From Polaribacter sejongensis (GTDB lineage: Bacteria > Bacteroidota > Bacteroidia > Flavobacteriales > Flavobacteriaceae), in the NCBI RefSeq assembly GCF_038024065.1, contig NZ_CP150667.1:1805501-1869500 (forward strand): DNA of 64,000 nucleotides, in the 5' to 3' direction. The notes below the pieces were generated by a model. The model made no database searches. It was not told the DNA's origin and saw only the letters and a list, made by a program, of their open reading frames with translations. This document shows, in pieces, positions 61,776 to 64,000 of the stretch. Both the position numbers and the translations under genes were made by a program. The stretch's first letter is position 1; each line of letters begins with the position of its first letter.

Positions 61776-62963
61776 ATGAAACCCTTAAAGCACTTATTTT
61801 TAATTGTACTTCTTATTTCTTTATCTTGTAAAAAGGAGAACAACTCTACAGACGAATTAACAAACATTTACACAACGCTAAAAACAACATATGCTCCTGA
61901 TAAGCGTGTAGAATTGTTTGATATAAATTTTGAGCAAGTAGACAACCAACTTATTTTAGAAGGAGAAACAACTTCTAAAGAAGCTTTTTCTATTTTATTA
62001 GATAGTTTAAAAAACAGAAATGTAAAATTCACCAATAATGTGAGAATTTTACCTGATGATGTAGTTGGTTTACAACAATATGCAGTCGCAAGAAATTCGG
62101 TTATTAACATACGCTCTAACCCAAAACATTCTGCTGAATTAGGCACGCAAGGTTTACTTGGAATGTCTGTAAAAGTATTGGATAAAAAAGGTGATTTCTA
62201 TAGAATTCAGACTCCAGATAAATATATTTCTTGGGTAGATAGAGGCGGAATTCAATTAATGAATAAAAGTGAATTTGATGCATGGAACAATGCTAAAAAA
62301 GTAATTTTCACCGAAACTTATGGATATACTTATGCTGATAAATCTGAAAACTCTAAAATTGTTTCTGATATTACTTTAGGTGCATTATTGCAATATGTTT
62401 CTGAAGATAATGATTTTTATGAAGTAAAATATCCTGATAACAGAATAGCGTATCTTAAAAAGAAGGAAGCTGTTATGTACAATTCTTGGTTAGAAAGCGT
62501 GGTTGCTACAAAAGAGAATGTAGAAACTGCTGCCAAAACTATGACTGGTTTCCCTTATTTATGGGGCGGAACTTCTAGCAAAGGAATTGATTGTAGTGGT
62601 TTTACTAAAATGGTGTATTTAATGAATGGCTTTATCATTCCTAGAGATGCTTCTCAACAAATAAATGCAGGTAAAACGGTAGATAAAGATTTAAAATTTG
62701 AAGGTTTAGAAAAAGGAGATTTAATGTTCTTTGGAAAAAAAGCAACTACTGATGCCAAACAACGTGTTACCCACGTAGGAATTTGGTTAGGAAATGATAA
62801 AATGGAATTTATACATTCTGCAGGAAATGTGCATTTAAGTTCTATGAACGCTGATGAAGCTAATTATGATGAATTTAATAAGAATAGATATTTAGGTAGC
62901 CAACGTTACTTGGGGTTTGAAGATAAGATGATTGTTGATTTGAAAGAGAAGATAAAGCTTTAG
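61776..62963 (+). CDS. NlpC/P60 (C40) peptidase lipoprotein with SH3 domains
   Basis: The 395-residue protein has a lipobox LLISLSC (Cys17) and two SH3b-like modules (about 100-165, RSNPKHSAELGTQGLLGMSV, and about 175-235). A C-terminal NlpC/P60 domain has catalytic Cys in GIDCSGFTKMVY and His in VTHVGIWLG. It should cut peptidoglycan stem peptides in the envelope. The start is ATG 61776; the longer in-frame reading passes through its promoter box. It is divergent from kynU. Confidence 0.9.
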   Translation: MKPLKHLFLIVLLISLSCKKENNSTDELTNIYTTLKTTYAPDKRVELFDINFEQVDNQLILEGETTSKEAFSILLDSLKNRNVKFTNNVRILPDDVVGLQQYAVARNSVINIRSNPKHSAELGTQGLLGMSVKVLDKKGDFYRIQTPDKYISWVDRGGIQLMNKSEFDAWNNAKKVIFTETYGYTYADKSENSKIVSDITLGALLQYVSEDNDFYEVKYPDNRIAYLKKKEAVMYNSWLESVVATKENVETAAKTMTGFPYLWGGTSSKGIDCSGFTKMVYLMNGFIIPRDASQQINAGKTVDKDLKFEGLEKGDLMFFGKKATTDAKQRVTHVGIWLGNDKMEFIHSAGNVHLSSMNADEANYDEFNKNRYLGSQRYLGFEDKMIVDLKEKIKL

Positions 62964-63056
62964 GTGTAATAAGTAAGCATTCATTGACAAATAAGTTCAA
63001 AAAAGAACTTTTTAAATAAAATTAATAAAAAATGAAATTAATAGTCTAAATAAAAC

Positions 63057-63200
63057 AACGAAATACAACACCTTGTATAACTAATTGCTAGTTTTGCTCA
63101 CTTAGGAAATTCCTCTAGAATTTCTGCGTTCGTGTTTTATTTATTAATTTAACTTCTTAAACAACGCAACAAACCATAACAACAACCTTGGAATTCATTG
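63057..63200. other. Spacer with a dyad-rich element common in flavobacterial intergenic DNA
   Basis: In the 261-bp gap from 62964 to 63224, ATACAACACCTTGTAT is an imperfect palindrome. AGGAAATTCCT (63105) is a perfect one, and GCAACAAACCATAACAAC follows. I have the impression that such stretches recur in accessory regions of this group, but cannot test it. No gene is visible. Confidence 0.4.
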
Positions 63201-63224
63201 AGAAAAACCGTTAAAAGTGAAAAT

Positions 63225-63476
63225 ATGAGTAATTTAAAAGACATTAAATCGGAAATTGAAAAATATGCGAATGATTCAAATCTGACTGAATTACAAATTG
63301 TTGAGAAATTAGAAAAACACTATTTTGACAAAGAAGTAAACAAAAACTTAACGCTGTATAAAAAAGGAAAGAAAAAAGTGAGCGAAATAACAAAAGACCT
63401 AAAAATCTCGCCACGAAAATTTTATGCGATTTTAGAGAAGAAGAAAATAGAACATAAGAAATATAAAAAGGAGTAA
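63225..63476 (+). CDS. Small basic protein with possible C-terminal HTH
   Basis: The 83-residue protein has an N-terminal helical, acidic part (KDIKSEIEKYANDSNLTELQ) and a C-terminal basic segment, KKVSEITKDLKISPRKFYAI, that looks like a helix-turn-helix. It could be a DNA-binding regulator or the recognition part of a small transposon-type protein. The start is ATG 63225, and an in-frame TTG at 63198 is less likely. No recognisable family. Confidence 0.55.
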   Translation: MSNLKDIKSEIEKYANDSNLTELQIVEKLEKHYFDKEVNKNLTLYKKGKKKVSEITKDLKISPRKFYAILEKKKIEHKKYKKE

Positions 63477-63587
63477 TTTTAAATATGACGTTAGACTTTT
63501 AGCTAACTTGTGGCATCCACTTACTCAAACCACATAACAAAGCTTCTAAATACACGTTACAACAATATTGAACTAAGGGATAACACT

Positions 63588-64000
63588 ATGAAAAATAATC
63601 TTACTGACATGAAATGCCTAGACATCTACCTATCTGGTCTTAATAAAGAAGAATATAATGAAATAAAACCAAAAGTTGAAATTTCAAAAGTAAAAACCAC
63701 GCCTTTAGTGAGTTGGGATATTTTTATGGATGATTATTATATAAGGTTAATTGAAGCTAAAAAGAGAATGGAAATCGAACAAGTACTTTCTTTTGCTAAA
63801 AAGTTCAATTGGAAAAATGACCTAGATCTTGCTTTTTCTGAAAATGACTATGAAGCATTAATCGTAACTGACAAAAATCAAAACATAATTTGGGTAAACG
63901 AAGGATTTACATCAATGACAGGTTATTCTAAAAAATTCGCAATAAACAAAACACCTAAATTCTTACAAGGAGAAGAGACTTCAGTAAAAACCAAAAATAG
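63588..64000 (+). CDS. PAS-domain protein (partial, C-terminus outside window)
   Basis: The frame starts at ATG 63588 and is open at the right edge after 137 codons. The first ~75 residues are a helical part (YLSGLNKEEYNEIKPKVEI). A PAS domain follows: YEALIVTDKNQNIIWVNEGF, TSMTGYSKKFAINK, and TPKFLQGEETS. The FLQG turn is that of LOV-type PAS folds, but the flavin-binding Cys of NCRFLQG is replaced (KTPKFLQG), so a light-sensing adduct is not expected. A kinase or cyclase output could lie downstream, or it may be a short stand-alone PAS protein. Confidence 0.75.
   Translation, partial: MKNNLTDMKCLDIYLSGLNKEEYNEIKPKVEISKVKTTPLVSWDIFMDDYYIRLIEAKKRMEIEQVLSFAKKFNWKNDLDLAFSENDYEALIVTDKNQNIIWVNEGFTSMTGYSKKFAINKTPKFLQGEETSVKTKN

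Noticed and set aside
63057..63200. Integron-like attC site
   Set aside because: Short dyads are present but no paired RYYYAAC/GTTRRRY core boxes, integrase or cassette array is visible.

Overview
The window is AT-rich chromosomal DNA from a marine-type member of the Flavobacteriaceae, probably close to Polaribacter or Tenacibaculum. This rests on gene content and signals rather than on any rRNA, since none is present. Pointers are the low GC, TAnnTTTG-type -7 promoter boxes with little Shine-Dalgarno signal, SusC/FecA-like TonB receptors with CarboxypepD or STN domains, FecR/ECF pairs, DUF2141, DUF2853, YceI and ACBP genes, and intergenic repeats built on CTGAGCTTGTCGAAG and CTCGACTGCGCTCGAG. 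No tRNA, rRNA, CRISPR array, integrase or complete insertion sequence was seen.

Layout. 0-5 kb: a sucrose-phosphate-phosphatase-like HAD enzyme running off the left edge, a YdeI-like protein, a triple tandem repeat, and a MoxR-type AAA ATPase/VWA pair. 5.7-11.1 kb: a compact minus-strand core operon rsfS-ftsH-LUD protein-cdsA-psd-ACBP-yceI covering ribosome silencing, membrane proteolysis and phospholipid synthesis. 11-15.7 kb: birA, pyrE with a SRPBCC protein, a Nudix hydrolase and a SulP transporter with an unusual soluble insert. 15.7-18.1 kb: a type II restriction-modification pair beside the decayed 3' end of a molybdenum-hydroxylase gene. 18-26 kb: a polytopic membrane protein, 1 kb of repeats, then lactonase, M14 peptidase, coaD, a repeat-flanked four-helix-bundle gene and ddl. 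26-33 kb: PASTA protein, rluD-type pseudouridine synthase, yaaA, sdaA, DUF2853 and dnaK with a textbook sigma-54 promoter. 33-41 kb: an MBOAT/SGNH acylation pair, an Lrp regulator divergent from metE, and a type II NADH dehydrogenase cluster.

41-52 kb is a cell-envelope signalling and uptake region. It holds a di-haem cytochrome c peroxidase, a PhoX-like lipoprotein gene broken by one in-frame TAG, a TonB receptor, and an ECF sigma/FecR/STN-type TonB receptor operon that diverges from a PKD-like lipoprotein and a coupled 36-residue peptide. 53-62 kb carries the kynurenine branch of tryptophan breakdown: kynureninase, kynurenine 3-monooxygenase, 3-hydroxyanthranilate dioxygenase and ACMS decarboxylase. 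Accessory genes are interleaved, including a FAD monooxygenase broken by an in-frame TAA and a GIY-YIG gene lying between two copies of a ~162-bp repeat. The right edge has an NlpC/P60 lipoprotein, a small HTH-like protein and a truncated PAS protein.

The most rewarding items are the sigma-54 promoter of dnaK, two single-codon nonsense lesions in otherwise intact genes, the GIY-YIG and S23-type genes sitting inside their own repeat sets, the envelope-signalling locus with its short cationic peptide, the beta-repeat insert in SulP, and the divergent pyrE/Nudix starts only 7 bp apart with overlapping promoter boxes.
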